The notes: generated by a model not told the origin, from the letters alone. A stretch of DNA of 64,000 nt from Mucilaginibacter gilvus (GCF_004054195.1 NZ_SBIW01000001.1:558001-622000), one strand, 5' to 3'. Positions 50,981-62,752 are shown, counted from the first letter of the stretch. Made by a program: numbers and translations.

Positions 50981-53941
50981 TTATTTTAAAACAACATTTA
51001 AACCGATGGAAAAGGTGCGGGTGGGCGGGTATGTACCATAGTCGCCGCTGGATAAGCCTCCGCCATTTACCTCGGGATCGAGGCCGCTGTATTTTGTAAT
51101 TACGGCCAGGTTTTGCCCTGTTAACGATACGCGTAAAGAGCTGATGTACTTAACCTTTGGTACATTGATACGGTACCCGAAGGATAGATTTTGAAAGCGC
51201 AGGTAAGAGCCGTCTTCCAGCCACAGGTTAGACCCGTACCCCGATGAAGCAATGCCCAACGGCAAAGCGCTTTGCAGCAGGTTAGATTTACCCAGGTTTT
51301 CTTCCAGGCTTAATGTTTGGCGTAAGCCGTTATAGATCTTATTACCACCCGAACCGCGCCAAACCATTGATGCATCAAAGTTTTTATAGGTAAAGGTTGG
51401 TGTAAAGGCGTAGGTATACTTTGGCTGAGATTGCCCTGCTGCTACCCTGTCTTTACTTTGGTCGCCCTGGTCTATGGAACCATTGCCATCCTGATCAACA
51501 ACGGTTTCTCCATTATTGGCGTCTTTACCCAAATGCTGCAGGATAAGGAATGTGCCAATAGGCTGGCCTTTAACCAGGTAAGCGTTAGAACCCAGGCCAA
51601 CATAGTTGGTAGGTACGTCCAGTCCCTGTATGTTACCGCCAAGGCTCAATACTTTACTTTGCATTAAAGAACCGTTACCGGCAAGCGTTACGGTTGTGTT
51701 GTCGGTTTTAATTACCGTGTAGGCCAATGCAAGTTCAAGCCCACGCGCTTGTAAACTGCCTATGTTTGCCAGGATATTGTTTACAAAGAAAGAGCCCGTT
51801 ACCGGAACCGTGTAGCGGAACAGCAGGTTATCGGTATTAGCGGTATAGGCATCTATGCTACCTGTTAGCCTGTCGTTAAAGAAACCAAAATCTAAACCGG
51901 CGTTGGCCTGTTTTTTCGTTTCCCACCTTAGGTTAGGGTTAGCGTTTTGTGTATAGAAATAATTGGGGATTAACTGGCCGCCAAAATATACTGTAGGTGT
52001 TTGGCTGTTAAGGCCCACCAGCGCAATAGAGTTTTGCGGGGTGATGCCCTGCTGATTACCCGTAACACCGTAGCCTACACGTAATTTAAGGCTGCTAAAG
52101 GTTTTCTGGTTTTTCATGAAGCCTTCCTGGTCTACCCGCCATGCAAGCGAAGCCGAAGGGAAGTTACCCCATTTATGGTTTTCGCCAAATACGGTTGAAC
52201 CATCTCGCCTGAAACTCGCGGTAAGCAGGTAACGGTTATTGTAAGAGTAATTAACCCTGCCCAGGAACGATACCAGCCTGCGGTCGTTTTTATAAGAAGC
52301 CACATCGCCGGATAAGGCGTTTGCCAATGTACCAAGCTGTAATGCGTTATAGGTAGCTATATCGTTAGCAAAACCCCTGGCAGCCGAATAGCTGCCATTA
52401 TAGGTTTGCGCCTGCCACTCGTATACAGCTGTAGCATCAAAATGGCTTACACCAAAGTCCTTTTTATAGTTTAAACTGATATCCATCAGCTTCTCATCCA
52501 CATGGTCGTTATTGATGTGTGCCTGGCCATTATAGTTCATGGCGCTGGTGATGGTGGAAGCGGCGGGGGCGTAGTATCCATTATTAGAATCTGCTTTTCT
52601 CCAACTGCCAAACCATCCGGCAGACAGCCCTTTGTAAAGTTCCAGGTCGGCCCTTAAACTGCCGAAGAGGTTATTAATACTGTTGTTGTTTTTAACAGTT
52701 GTGGCAACAGCGTAAGGGTTTGTGTACTGAAAAACGTTAGGGTCGGTATAGAAGCTGCCATTGGTGTTTAAAACCGGGTCGGTAGGCCTGGATATATACG
52801 TTTGGCTGATTAGGTTAGAGGTAAAAGCTGCGTTACCAACGCCTGTAGGGCTGTAGGTAAATTCGTTGATACCGCTATTTACATTCATGGTTAGGGTAAG
52901 CCTGTCATCGAGTGCTTTTTGTGTTGCCACAATGCGGCCAATGTATTTTTTATAGCCCGAATTGATAACAATACCAGTTTGGTTTATAGCAGTTAAAGAC
53001 GCACGGTAATTAAACTCGTTGGCACCGCCGCCAAACGCAAGCGTATGGTTTTGTGTTACGCCATTGCGGGTAAGCAGGTTAAACCAATCGGTATTGGAAC
53101 CGTGGTTGGCCGATGCATCAACATTTTGTGCGGCAGCCTGTTCTGTCCATTGCTCGGCTGATAATAGCTTTAGCTTGTTTGCAATAACATCAAGCGACGT
53201 ATTTTCGGAGTATTCTACACTTGTTTTGCCTACCGTACCCTTTTTAGTGGTTACAATAATAACGCCGGGGGCTCCGCGTGAGCCATAAATGGCGGTTGCG
53301 GAAGCATCCTTCAATACATCTATAGAGGAGATCTCGCTCGGTGGTACCTGGTTCAACAGGTCCATATTACCTTGTATCCCATCCACAACAACCAGTGGAT
53401 CGTTACCTCCCTGTAATGAAGTAATGCCGCGAATGCGAATGGTTGGCGGCACACCCGGCTCGCTGCCTACCTGGGTAATGTTTACACCTGCGGCTTTGCC
53501 ATCCAATTGCTGCAAAGGGTTGGTAACCGCCCCCGGGTTGAGGTCTTTGGCACCAACGGTTGATATAGAACCGGTAAGGTCTTTTTTCCGCACGGTACCG
53601 TAACCCACTACCACCACTTCTGACAGGGAGCGCTGGTTGGGGATAAGGGCGATCTTGAGCGGTTGATTGGCGATCAGGATACGCTCGGTGGCATCAAAAC
53701 CTAAAAAGCTAACCGTAACGGAAAGCGATTGCAGGCTGCTGTTTGTAATAGAGAAACCGCCATCCTTGTCGGTTGTCATAGATTGGTTGGTTTCCTTCAC
53801 CACAACAGTGGCACCAGGAAGCGACAGGTTTCGTTCGTCTACAACGGTACCGCTAAAGCGTGCTTTTTGGGCGAAAGTTGTTAATGTGCAAATAAGGAAT
53901 AGCACGGTAAGGCCGTACTTAAACAAGTAAACTTTGTTCAT
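50981..53941 (-). CDS. SusC-like TonB-dependent transporter (alpha-glucan locus)
   Basis: The 986-residue protein has a signal peptide ending at TFAQ, a carboxypeptidase-D-like domain (about 28-105), the plug with VVVGYGTVRKKDLTGSISTV and GSRGAPGVIIVTTKKG, and the beta-barrel. It has no STN domain, in contrast to the mannan-locus SusC. This fits a locus controlled by a SusR-type regulator, not by sigma/anti-sigma. The SusD gene is 5 nt downstream. A perfect -7 element lies 60 nt upstream. Confidence 0.95.
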   Translation of the reverse strand: MNKVYLFKYGLTVLFLICTLTTFAQKARFSGTVVDERNLSLPGATVVVKETNQSMTTDKDGGFSITNSSLQSLSVTVSFLGFDATERILIANQPLKIALIPNQRSLSEVVVVGYGTVRKKDLTGSISTVGAKDLNPGAVTNPLQQLDGKAAGVNITQVGSEPGVPPTIRIRGITSLQGGNDPLVVVDGIQGNMDLLNQVPPSEISSIDVLKDASATAIYGSRGAPGVIIVTTKKGTVGKTSVEYSENTSLDVIANKLKLLSAEQWTEQAAAQNVDASANHGSNTDWFNLLTRNGVTQNHTLAFGGGANEFNYRASLTAINQTGIVINSGYKKYIGRIVATQKALDDRLTLTMNVNSGINEFTYSPTGVGNAAFTSNLISQTYISRPTDPVLNTNGSFYTDPNVFQYTNPYAVATTVKNNNSINNLFGSLRADLELYKGLSAGWFGSWRKADSNNGYYAPAASTITSAMNYNGQAHINNDHVDEKLMDISLNYKKDFGVSHFDATAVYEWQAQTYNGSYSAARGFANDIATYNALQLGTLANALSGDVASYKNDRRLVSFLGRVNYSYNNRYLLTASFRRDGSTVFGENHKWGNFPSASLAWRVDQEGFMKNQKTFSSLKLRVGYGVTGNQQGITPQNSIALVGLNSQTPTVYFGGQLIPNYFYTQNANPNLRWETKKQANAGLDFGFFNDRLTGSIDAYTANTDNLLFRYTVPVTGSFFVNNILANIGSLQARGLELALAYTVIKTDNTTVTLAGNGSLMQSKVLSLGGNIQGLDVPTNYVGLGSNAYLVKGQPIGTFLILQHLGKDANNGETVVDQDGNGSIDQGDQSKDRVAAGQSQPKYTYAFTPTFTYKNFDASMVWRGSGGNKIYNGLRQTLSLEENLGKSNLLQSALPLGIASSGYGSNLWLEDGSYLRFQNLSFGYRINVPKVKYISSLRVSLTGQNLAVITKYSGLDPEVNGGGLSSGDYGTYPPTRTFSIGLNVVLK

Positions 53942-54626
53942 AGAAATTGGTTTTAGTAATTGGTTTGATAAACCTTCTGATTGGGTCAGTGCGGCTTATT
54001 CAAATATAGACGGGCGCATCAGCTAATAGCGCTGGTTCGAAAAGCCGATATTAAAAAAACTAAAAAATATTTCTACATAAACACCTAACAATCAAATATT
54101 TATAAATTTTAGAAATGAAGATTTATATAGATAATTACAGGCGGGATATAGATAAAATCACCCATTTTTAGCCTTTAAATCGCCAAAAAACAGCGCATAT
54201 CAATGGGTTTTGAGCGCCCAAACCGTCATTATTATGTGGTTTGCCAGGAGTTTTAATGACGATTCGATCGTTTTCAAACAATTTAAGCAACGCTAACCTA
54301 TTTGGCAATTTTCCGACGGCTTTCTCTTTGTTTTTGGTCTTTTCCGTTGACGGACGCTATGCTGCTCCAAAAATCGTTCATATTAATTCCACAATAATAC
54401 TTTCATAAGATTTTATTATTCAACACGTTGCGATTTTAATTCAACCATAAATTTCTATATCGGCCTTCCCAAGCCTTGATTTTTGCCGGGCCGAACGGTT
54501 CATTTGTATCGCGCTACCCAATCGTATAACCAATAATTACCATTTTAAATTAAAGCCGGGCATACCAAATATCAACGCGGTACCCTAAAACGGATGTAAA
54601 GCAAGCGCCGGCCAACCGAAACGTTT
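53942..54626. other. Divergent regulatory region of the alpha-glucan locus
   Basis: This 685-bp stretch has no gene. It separates divergent SusC and GH13 genes. An exact -7 element for SusC is present at 54001-54008. Around 54030-54240 the sequence is very AT-rich, and no strong dyad or clear -7 for the plus-strand GH13 gene was found. A regulator such as the SusR-like protein at 55991 is likely to act here. Confidence 0.6.
54001..54008 (-). promoter_or_regulatory. -7 element for SusC (alpha-glucan locus)
   Basis: The minus strand reads TATATTTG, an exact TAnnTTTG match, 59 nt upstream of the SusC start. Confidence 0.6.
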
Positions 54627-55985
54627 ATGAAAAGACACTTACTTATATTATTCTGCCTCGCGGCATCCATTTGCCTGCCAAAACCCGCGCTGTTTGCACA
54701 GGCAAACCTTACCGGGCCTATACAATACGGCAAGCCATTTAAAAATGTACCCGACAGGCGCGACGTATCCATTTACCAGGTAAACATGCGCACATTTGGC
54801 AAAAACGGCGACTTTAAAGGTGTTACCGAACGTTTAGATTCGATAAAAGCGCTTGGCGTGAACGTAATTTACCTGATGCCCATTTACCCGGTCGGGGTAT
54901 TTAAGGCGGTTAACTCGCCTTACTGCATTCGGGATTACGCGGCAATCAACAAAGAATTTGGCACCCTAAACGATCTTCGCCAACTGGTAGATGGCGCGCA
55001 CAGTCGTAACTTGGCGGTGATCCTGGATTGGGTAGGCAACCATACCTCGTTCGACCATGTGTGGATCAAAAACAAAAGTTGGTACGTGCAGGATAGTACA
55101 GGTAACATTATCAGCCCACCGAATATGGGCTGGCGCGACGTAGCACAGCTGAACTTTAAGAACCAGGATATGCGCCGGGCCATGATCAGCGATATGAAAT
55201 ATTGGGTACTCGCGGCCAACGTGGACGGCTTTCGCTGCGATTACGCCGACGGTCCACCTTTCGATTTTTGGAAGGAGGCGCTTGATACCCTGAAACTTAT
55301 TCCCAACCACAAACTGCTGCTGCTATCCGAAGGCGGCCGGAACGATCATTATAAAGCCGGTTTCGATTATAACTTCGGGTTTAACTTCTTCGGCAATTTA
55401 AAAGCGATATATGAGCACAACCGCTCGGTGCTATCTATTGACAGCCTCAACGCAACTGATTATAAAAGCACCGCGGAGGGCCAGCAAATGGTGCGGTACA
55501 TTACCAACCATGATGTTAACGGATCGGACGGAACGCCGCTGGAACTGTTCGGTGGCCAAAAAGGTTCGATGGCGGCTTTTGTGGTGGTTGCTTACATGAA
55601 AAGTGTACCCATGATATACAACGGCCAGGAAGTAGGCACGCCTTACCGCTTACTATTCCCGTTTACCACCAAAAAAATAGACTGGACCCTAAACCCCGAT
55701 GTAACCGCCGAGTATAAAAAAATAATAGGATTTAGAAACAGCAGCATTGCCATCCGCAGGGGTGCTTTAACTTCGTACAGCAACGCGGATGTTTGTGCTT
55801 TTACCAAAGAGGATGGTAAAGAGAAGGCATTTGTGATGAGTAATTTACGCAACAAAGCGGTAACCTATACCCTACCGGCAAGCGTAACCAAAAGTAGCTG
55901 GAAGGATGCTTTTACAGGTGCAAAAACTGATTTGGGCAGTACTATTGTGCTGCAGCCGTACTCCTATTTTGTATTAAAGAATTAG
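54627..55985 (+). CDS. Secreted alpha-amylase, GH13
   Basis: The 452-residue enzyme has a signal peptide ending ALFAQ (25). GH13 signatures: DWVGNHT (135-140), GFRCDYAD with Asp205 (nucleophile), Glu235 in LLLSEGG and Asp296 in TNHD. It lacks a lipobox, in contrast to the GH13 at 46965. The two are about 450 residues each and follow the same order of motifs, so they are paralogs with different localisation. Its gene is divergent from SusC and converges with the SusR-like gene (5-nt gap). Confidence 0.93.
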   Translation: MKRHLLILFCLAASICLPKPALFAQANLTGPIQYGKPFKNVPDRRDVSIYQVNMRTFGKNGDFKGVTERLDSIKALGVNVIYLMPIYPVGVFKAVNSPYCIRDYAAINKEFGTLNDLRQLVDGAHSRNLAVILDWVGNHTSFDHVWIKNKSWYVQDSTGNIISPPNMGWRDVAQLNFKNQDMRRAMISDMKYWVLAANVDGFRCDYADGPPFDFWKEALDTLKLIPNHKLLLLSEGGRNDHYKAGFDYNFGFNFFGNLKAIYEHNRSVLSIDSLNATDYKSTAEGQQMVRYITNHDVNGSDGTPLELFGGQKGSMAAFVVVAYMKSVPMIYNGQEVGTPYRLLFPFTTKKIDWTLNPDVTAEYKKIIGFRNSSIAIRRGALTSYSNADVCAFTKEDGKEKAFVMSNLRNKAVTYTLPASVTKSSWKDAFTGAKTDLGSTIVLQPYSYFVLKN

Positions 55986-55990
55986 GATTA

Positions 55991-57760
<1,770 letters not shown>

Positions 57761-57813
57761 TTAAATCTTACGGAGATATTTACGCGGCCGCGCAACGATT
57801 TAAAAATTGCAGA

Positions 57814-57855
57814 AATGGTTGGCGAACTATAATAAATTATAGCCTCCCAACCATT
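57814..57855 (-). promoter_or_regulatory. 42-bp symmetrical palindrome between GH2 and SusR-like genes
   Basis: AATGGTTGG - 4 nt - CTATAAT - 2 nt - ATTATAG - 4 nt - CCAACCATT is symmetrical at both levels. It lies 25 nt after the GH2 stop and 55 nt before the SusR-like promoter. It may terminate GH2 transcription (AATTTTTAAA follows 8 nt later) or be an operator. Confidence 0.55.
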
Positions 57856-57879
57856 AAAGTATAGTAGAGATGTGTTTTG

Positions 57880-60285
57880 TTAATAACGAAGCTCGGCACC
57901 CAGCAGGTTTTTTGATGCTGCTTTGATGATTACTTTTTGTGGTGTATTCCCCGCCCGGATAATTACCTGGCAATAACCGCTAAATAAATTCCGCTTCCAG
58001 TTACCATCCATTTTGTCGGCTTCGTGGCTGCTGGGGTCGCCGTTCCCAACCCCAATGATGCTCGCTCCTTCGCAGGAAAACTCGATCAGGTTGGCTGCAT
58101 CAGGCACTTCCAGCCCGTTTTTGTCCAGCACACTTACGTTCACTACAACCGCGTCGCGTCCATCGGCAAGCAACACATTTTTAGATGGGGACAGCTTAAT
58201 TTTATATGGTTCCCCCGTAGTTTTTACCTGGCTGCTTATCTTTTTGCCGTTGCGGGTGGCCACTGCCTTTAAAGTGCCCGGCTGATAGGTTACATCCCAT
58301 TCGAGGTGACTGTTGCGGGCCATTGCTTTTTTGCCGAGACTTTTACCGTTTAAAAACAGTTCTACATCGTCGGCATTAGAGTTTACCCATACGTTCACTT
58401 TTTGTCCCTCTTTACCCTTCCAGTTCCAGTGCGGCGAAACGTGCAGCACATCCTCGTCCTTCCACCACGATTCGTAATAGTAATAAAGATTTTTGGGGAA
58501 GCCACAAACATCCATCAAGCCAAAATGCGAGTTTATATTTGGCCATTTAAAAGGAGTTGGCTCGCCGCGATAATCGAAACCCGTCCATACAAAACCACCG
58601 AGCCAATAGTTATTTTTAGCGGCAAGCGGCCACCATTCTTCTGCCTTGCTGGCCCACCATGGGGCGGTGATATCCTCATCGGGCAGGTAGCCCGTTACGG
58701 TGTCTTTTACGTAAATACCCCTTGTGGTAAGCGTACTACCCATTTCGGTGCCGATGATGGGTTGAGTTGGATGATCTTTATGATAACCCGCTACCGCGAA
58801 TTGCCTGTAGTTAAAGCCTCTCACCGGGATCACTTCGTTAACGCCTGTGTATACATTGGCCAAATCGGCCGCGTAAGTGCTGGTACGGGTTGGGTCGAGC
58901 TGAACTTGTTTGGCCAGTAAGGTTTGTGCTATGCGCTTGCCAAAGCTGTTGGTTTGCGCATAGCCTTCCTCGTTACCAATCGACCATAGGAACACGCTCG
59001 GGTGGTTGCGGTCGCGTTTTAACAATCTTTCAAACTGATCCAGATACTCCGGCGAACTATTGAGCAAACGCTGCTCATCCAGTACCAGCATGCCCAGGCT
59101 ATCGCAAGCATCCAGCAATTCGGGCGTGGGCGCATGGTGGCTGGTTCGATAAGCGTTGGATCCCATTTGCTTGAGCAAACTGATGCGGTAATATTGCAAA
59201 TAATCGGGCAGTGCCGAACCCAGGCCTGCATGGTCCTGATGATTATTGGTGCCTTTTATTTTGATGAACTTACCGTTTAAAAATACGCCGTCGGCCTTTA
59301 TTTCAACCGTACGCACGCCGAAACGGATATCGCGACTATCAACCTGTTTGCCCTCCACCGTTACAATGGGTTTTATGTGATATAAATAAGGCTGCTCTAT
59401 CGACCAGAGATCAACGTTGCTTAAAGTAAGCTGCTGCTTCATAAACTGGCTGCCCGATTGCGCTATCGTGAATTGCTGCGGGTGTGTTTTGCCAACAAAT
59501 TTGCCGTTACTGTTGGTAACTTCGGCATAAAAACTGCACGTGGTTGGTTTTAGTCCCTGGCTTTGTACGGTAGCCTCTACGGTAATATTTGCTGTGCTGC
59601 CGGTTACCACGGCATGCACAAATACATCATCGGCAATGCTTAGGTTATCGTAGGTGCTGAGCCATACGTTGCGGTAAATGCCGGCACCTTCATAAAACCA
59701 GCCTTCGGCCTGGGTGGCGTCGGCACGTACTACAATTACGTTTGGTGTTTTAAAGCTAACGTAGTCGGTAATATCGCGGGTGAAGCCTACGTAACCGCTC
59801 TCGTTTCCGCCCAAATAAAAACCATTCACCCAAACCTTGGCATCGCGAAAGATGCCGTCGAAAGTAATACTGAAACGCTTCCCCGAATCGGCTGCGGCAA
59901 CCGTGAATTTTTTACGGTACCAGCCAATGCTGTTCTGCGGAAAAAGCCCGCCAACGGGTCGGTAGCCGTGGTCTTTCAGGTTCTCGTTATCTTTATTTAC
60001 AAAGGGAAGCTCAACCGCCCAATCGTGTGGTAGTTGTACGTTGCGCCAGGCAGAGTCGTTAAATTTTGTGGCGATAGCTGTGTTTTCCGCTTTCCCCGAT
60101 TTGGAGAAGATGACCGCCAGCCCATAGTTGGCATCTTTAGTTACATCGGCGGCATTGCCTAATTGAAATTTCCAGTCATCGTTAAATGATTCGCGTTTAC
60201 GCCCAGTATTTTGCTGCGCGAAAGATGTGGTAAGGATGCAAAAAGTGCCTAAGCACCCTAAAATGCAGCGTGATAAAAAATTCAT
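57880..60285 (-). CDS. Beta-galactosidase, GH2
   Basis: The 801-residue enzyme has a signal peptide ending at SFAQ (24) and the GH2 layout: sugar-binding domain (about 35-215), immunoglobulin-like domain (about 217-325) and TIM barrel (about 328-625), then C-terminal domains. Acid/base Glu439 is in SIGNEEGY and nucleophile Glu514 is in IGTEMGS. In galactan loci GH2 removes terminal beta-galactose. The start codon overlaps the stop of the upstream gene by one base (TAATG), implying coupling. Confidence 0.93.
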   Translation of the reverse strand: MNFLSRCILGCLGTFCILTTSFAQQNTGRKRESFNDDWKFQLGNAADVTKDANYGLAVIFSKSGKAENTAIATKFNDSAWRNVQLPHDWAVELPFVNKDNENLKDHGYRPVGGLFPQNSIGWYRKKFTVAAADSGKRFSITFDGIFRDAKVWVNGFYLGGNESGYVGFTRDITDYVSFKTPNVIVVRADATQAEGWFYEGAGIYRNVWLSTYDNLSIADDVFVHAVVTGSTANITVEATVQSQGLKPTTCSFYAEVTNSNGKFVGKTHPQQFTIAQSGSQFMKQQLTLSNVDLWSIEQPYLYHIKPIVTVEGKQVDSRDIRFGVRTVEIKADGVFLNGKFIKIKGTNNHQDHAGLGSALPDYLQYYRISLLKQMGSNAYRTSHHAPTPELLDACDSLGMLVLDEQRLLNSSPEYLDQFERLLKRDRNHPSVFLWSIGNEEGYAQTNSFGKRIAQTLLAKQVQLDPTRTSTYAADLANVYTGVNEVIPVRGFNYRQFAVAGYHKDHPTQPIIGTEMGSTLTTRGIYVKDTVTGYLPDEDITAPWWASKAEEWWPLAAKNNYWLGGFVWTGFDYRGEPTPFKWPNINSHFGLMDVCGFPKNLYYYYESWWKDEDVLHVSPHWNWKGKEGQKVNVWVNSNADDVELFLNGKSLGKKAMARNSHLEWDVTYQPGTLKAVATRNGKKISSQVKTTGEPYKIKLSPSKNVLLADGRDAVVVNVSVLDKNGLEVPDAANLIEFSCEGASIIGVGNGDPSSHEADKMDGNWKRNLFSGYCQVIIRAGNTPQKVIIKAASKNLLGAELRY

Positions 60286-62573
60286 TAATTGGTTTTAGTG
60301 GTTGTTTCTAAGCGTACTTCGCCGAGTTGAACGGAAAATTTATGTTGGAACAGGCCGGGAATGGTCACCTGTAGTTTTTCTATTTTATGGATTTGCAAAC
60401 CTGCATCACCGGGCGACCTAAAGCTAAATGCCTGGAAACCGGGATAAGGGCGTGGCAGCAATACCATCTCATCTTTTTTGAGCGAGCTTAACGGCACCGT
60501 GATCTCTTTTAACTGTTTATCAATTTTCACGGTAGCGCTATAGGCATTGGCATCTTCGTCCACCAGGGTAACTTTAAGGTCCATCACCGTATCCGCCCCG
60601 GCGGTTATCAATATTGATCTATACCCCTGCAAATCGGACTTATGTGCCATCAGCGCGGGTTTTACAAAAACTTCCATCCCGCCCGCCTTGGCGCCAAACA
60701 TATGTTTAAGGTCGAGCACTTTTTTGCCTTGCTGCCCGGTGATGTAATCGTACGTATCGCTCTTCCATTCGGGCGAGTAGATGGTAGCGGTTTCGCGGTT
60801 GGCGGTTGGTTCGTAAAGTTGCAGGCCACTGTTTGGGGCCAATGCCGAAAACCCGTTTTGCATTTTTGCAGGGGCAATAACAGCATTATCTTGCGGTGCA
60901 GGCGCGTAAAACTCGTTCATCCGCAGGTTACCTACTTTTATATCAGCAGCGAATGCGCTGGACGCAAGACCTTTCTTTTTGAGCAGGTAAACGCCTGGTT
61001 TTACCGTGATAGCTCTGCCGTTTGCAGTAGCCGAAGTGCCTGGTACATTAACCTGCACGAAGCTAAATTCCTCACCCAAATCACCCAGACTTATTTCCAT
61101 CTGTCCCTGTGTGTAAACAATAGCGGTCACCTTTTTATCCAGAGAGGTCCGCTCAAAAGGGTCCCGGAGCCTAACAGCATCGGGCATTATTTCCAAACGC
61201 CACACACCTGGCGAAACGCGGTCGATGAAATAAGCGCCGCTGCCTGTATAATTTACAACCGGAGAAGAACCAACCCCGGCTACATGCATTAAGGCTTTTG
61301 CCTGTACCGGCACTGAAGATGTACTGTTAGAATAGTAAAATTCCGCCGGCGAGTTCATTTCGCTGAGCTGTTGCTTATAGCTTACACGGAAGGCCGCGAA
61401 AACGGTATCCGCCGGGTAAGTTCCGTACGATTTATACATCGGTACCTGCCTGAAAACCTTACCCGCTATCAGCAGGCTGATGGCCTTTGAAGGTGTGTAG
61501 GCCAAATTCAAATAATGTGTTTGGTATTCGGTATTGGCATAGGCGGTTGCCATAGGGTCGTATGCAAACTGCGTGGCCCACTGGAAGCCTGCCGTTTTAA
61601 AACTCCGCGCCATTGCCGGGTACATATAAGGCTGCAACACATCGCCCGATTCAAACTCGTAAACCATGCGCGGTTTATTTTTAAACGCCGGGATAGTATC
61701 GAAAGGGATATGGTAATGATCTACTTGCGGTAACAGGTTGCCCAACTGCTCATGCCCGGATACCAGCCCGGTCGGGTACCATTGAAAGCTGAAACCGTTG
61801 GCTGTAGAGGCTGCCACCGCATCTGCATACCAGGGCGACTCGCTGATATTGTAGAATACGGGCTTTGTCCAACCGGTACTTTTGATGGCCGCCATCATGC
61901 GGTTAATGTAACTTGTGGCCAGTGTTTTTGGCCCGCTGTGGTGCGGCTCGTTGTTTATTTCGGTAGCAATAACAAAGCGGTCTGCCCCGTATGTTTTATG
62001 GGTGTAGGGGTTTACGTGCTTAAAAAATTGCAGCAGGTAACGCTCCTGCGCTTCAAAAGCTTTTGGGTTAACGAGGGCTTTGTCCTTTCCATAAACATCA
62101 GAGAAACTACCGGTATGCTCATCTTTGTCCGGATAGCCGTTACCCCAGAAAGCTATAGGCGTAATAATGGTACGGATACCACGCTCCTCCAGTTTGGCAA
62201 GCAGGTAATCAAACAGACGTAAGTGTTCGTTATTTTTAAGGTTCCCCAGCGAATCGCTGATCTCGGTATCCCAAACATGCACCCGAAAGGCTGTTACGCC
62301 AAGCCGGGCCAAATGATAAACATCCGCATTTATCGCTTTCTCCAGATCTACACCCAGGGTTTTATGCGAGCGGTAGCCGTATGCAAAAGGTACCGTATAA
62401 TTCACGCCGAAAAAGCTTGCCTCGCTATCGTCCGTTTGCAAGCGGATAACGCCCTTGGCATCGATATAAATTTCGTTCGCCTTGTTTTTAGGCACACCTG
62501 TTTGCGCGCGGCCAACAGTGGCCGCGCCAAGCAGGTAAAAGCAGGTTACAATTATTAAAGCCTTAAATCTCAT
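60285..62573 (-). CDS. Clan GH-A glycoside hydrolase, GH147-like (putative beta-galactosidase)
   Basis: The ATG at 62573 gives 762 residues with a signal peptide ending GRAQ. Residues about 35-370 are a (beta/alpha)8 barrel (FFGVNYTVPFAYGYRSHKTL) with Glu209 in EINNEP (acid/base) and Glu306 in MVYEFES (probable nucleophile). The rest is beta-rich. I cannot assign the family with certainty; GH147, known from Bacteroides galactan loci, fits the size, fold and neighbours (GH2, GH53). It is coupled to GH2 by TAATG. Confidence 0.75.
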   Translation of the reverse strand: MRFKALIIVTCFYLLGAATVGRAQTGVPKNKANEIYIDAKGVIRLQTDDSEASFFGVNYTVPFAYGYRSHKTLGVDLEKAINADVYHLARLGVTAFRVHVWDTEISDSLGNLKNNEHLRLFDYLLAKLEERGIRTIITPIAFWGNGYPDKDEHTGSFSDVYGKDKALVNPKAFEAQERYLLQFFKHVNPYTHKTYGADRFVIATEINNEPHHSGPKTLATSYINRMMAAIKSTGWTKPVFYNISESPWYADAVAASTANGFSFQWYPTGLVSGHEQLGNLLPQVDHYHIPFDTIPAFKNKPRMVYEFESGDVLQPYMYPAMARSFKTAGFQWATQFAYDPMATAYANTEYQTHYLNLAYTPSKAISLLIAGKVFRQVPMYKSYGTYPADTVFAAFRVSYKQQLSEMNSPAEFYYSNSTSSVPVQAKALMHVAGVGSSPVVNYTGSGAYFIDRVSPGVWRLEIMPDAVRLRDPFERTSLDKKVTAIVYTQGQMEISLGDLGEEFSFVQVNVPGTSATANGRAITVKPGVYLLKKKGLASSAFAADIKVGNLRMNEFYAPAPQDNAVIAPAKMQNGFSALAPNSGLQLYEPTANRETATIYSPEWKSDTYDYITGQQGKKVLDLKHMFGAKAGGMEVFVKPALMAHKSDLQGYRSILITAGADTVMDLKVTLVDEDANAYSATVKIDKQLKEITVPLSSLKKDEMVLLPRPYPGFQAFSFRSPGDAGLQIHKIEKLQVTIPGLFQHKFSVQLGEVRLETTTKTN

Positions 62574-62606
62574 CAACCGTTTATATGTAATACAAGAATT
62601 TATAAA

Positions 62607-62752
62607 GCGTTCCGATGGAACGCTACTGCATCATTTAATTTTTTCTACCCATAATGTATCCCGCTGGGATAACGGTATGCTTCCATCGTTCCATCGGAAC
62701 AGTTTATAGGTAGAAATAAGCAAAGTATCCATTTTTACGTTCCATCGGAACG
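62607..62752. repeat. Cluster of GTTCCGATGGAAC palindromes, REP-like
   Basis: GCGTTCC-GAT-GGAACGC (62607-62623) is a perfect 17-bp palindrome; the inverted form CGTTCCATCGGAAC recurs at 62687-62700 and 62738-62751. A further dyad, ATCCCGCTGGGAT, lies at 62658-62670. TTTCTACC and GGTAGAAA mark a larger inverted arrangement. The cluster fills the gap between the GH53 stop and the GH147-like start. Confidence 0.85.

Noticed and set aside
62607..62752. CRISPR-like short repeat array
   Set aside because: Only three copies in alternating orientation with unequal spacing, each self-palindromic; no cas genes nearby. This fits REP-like repeats instead.
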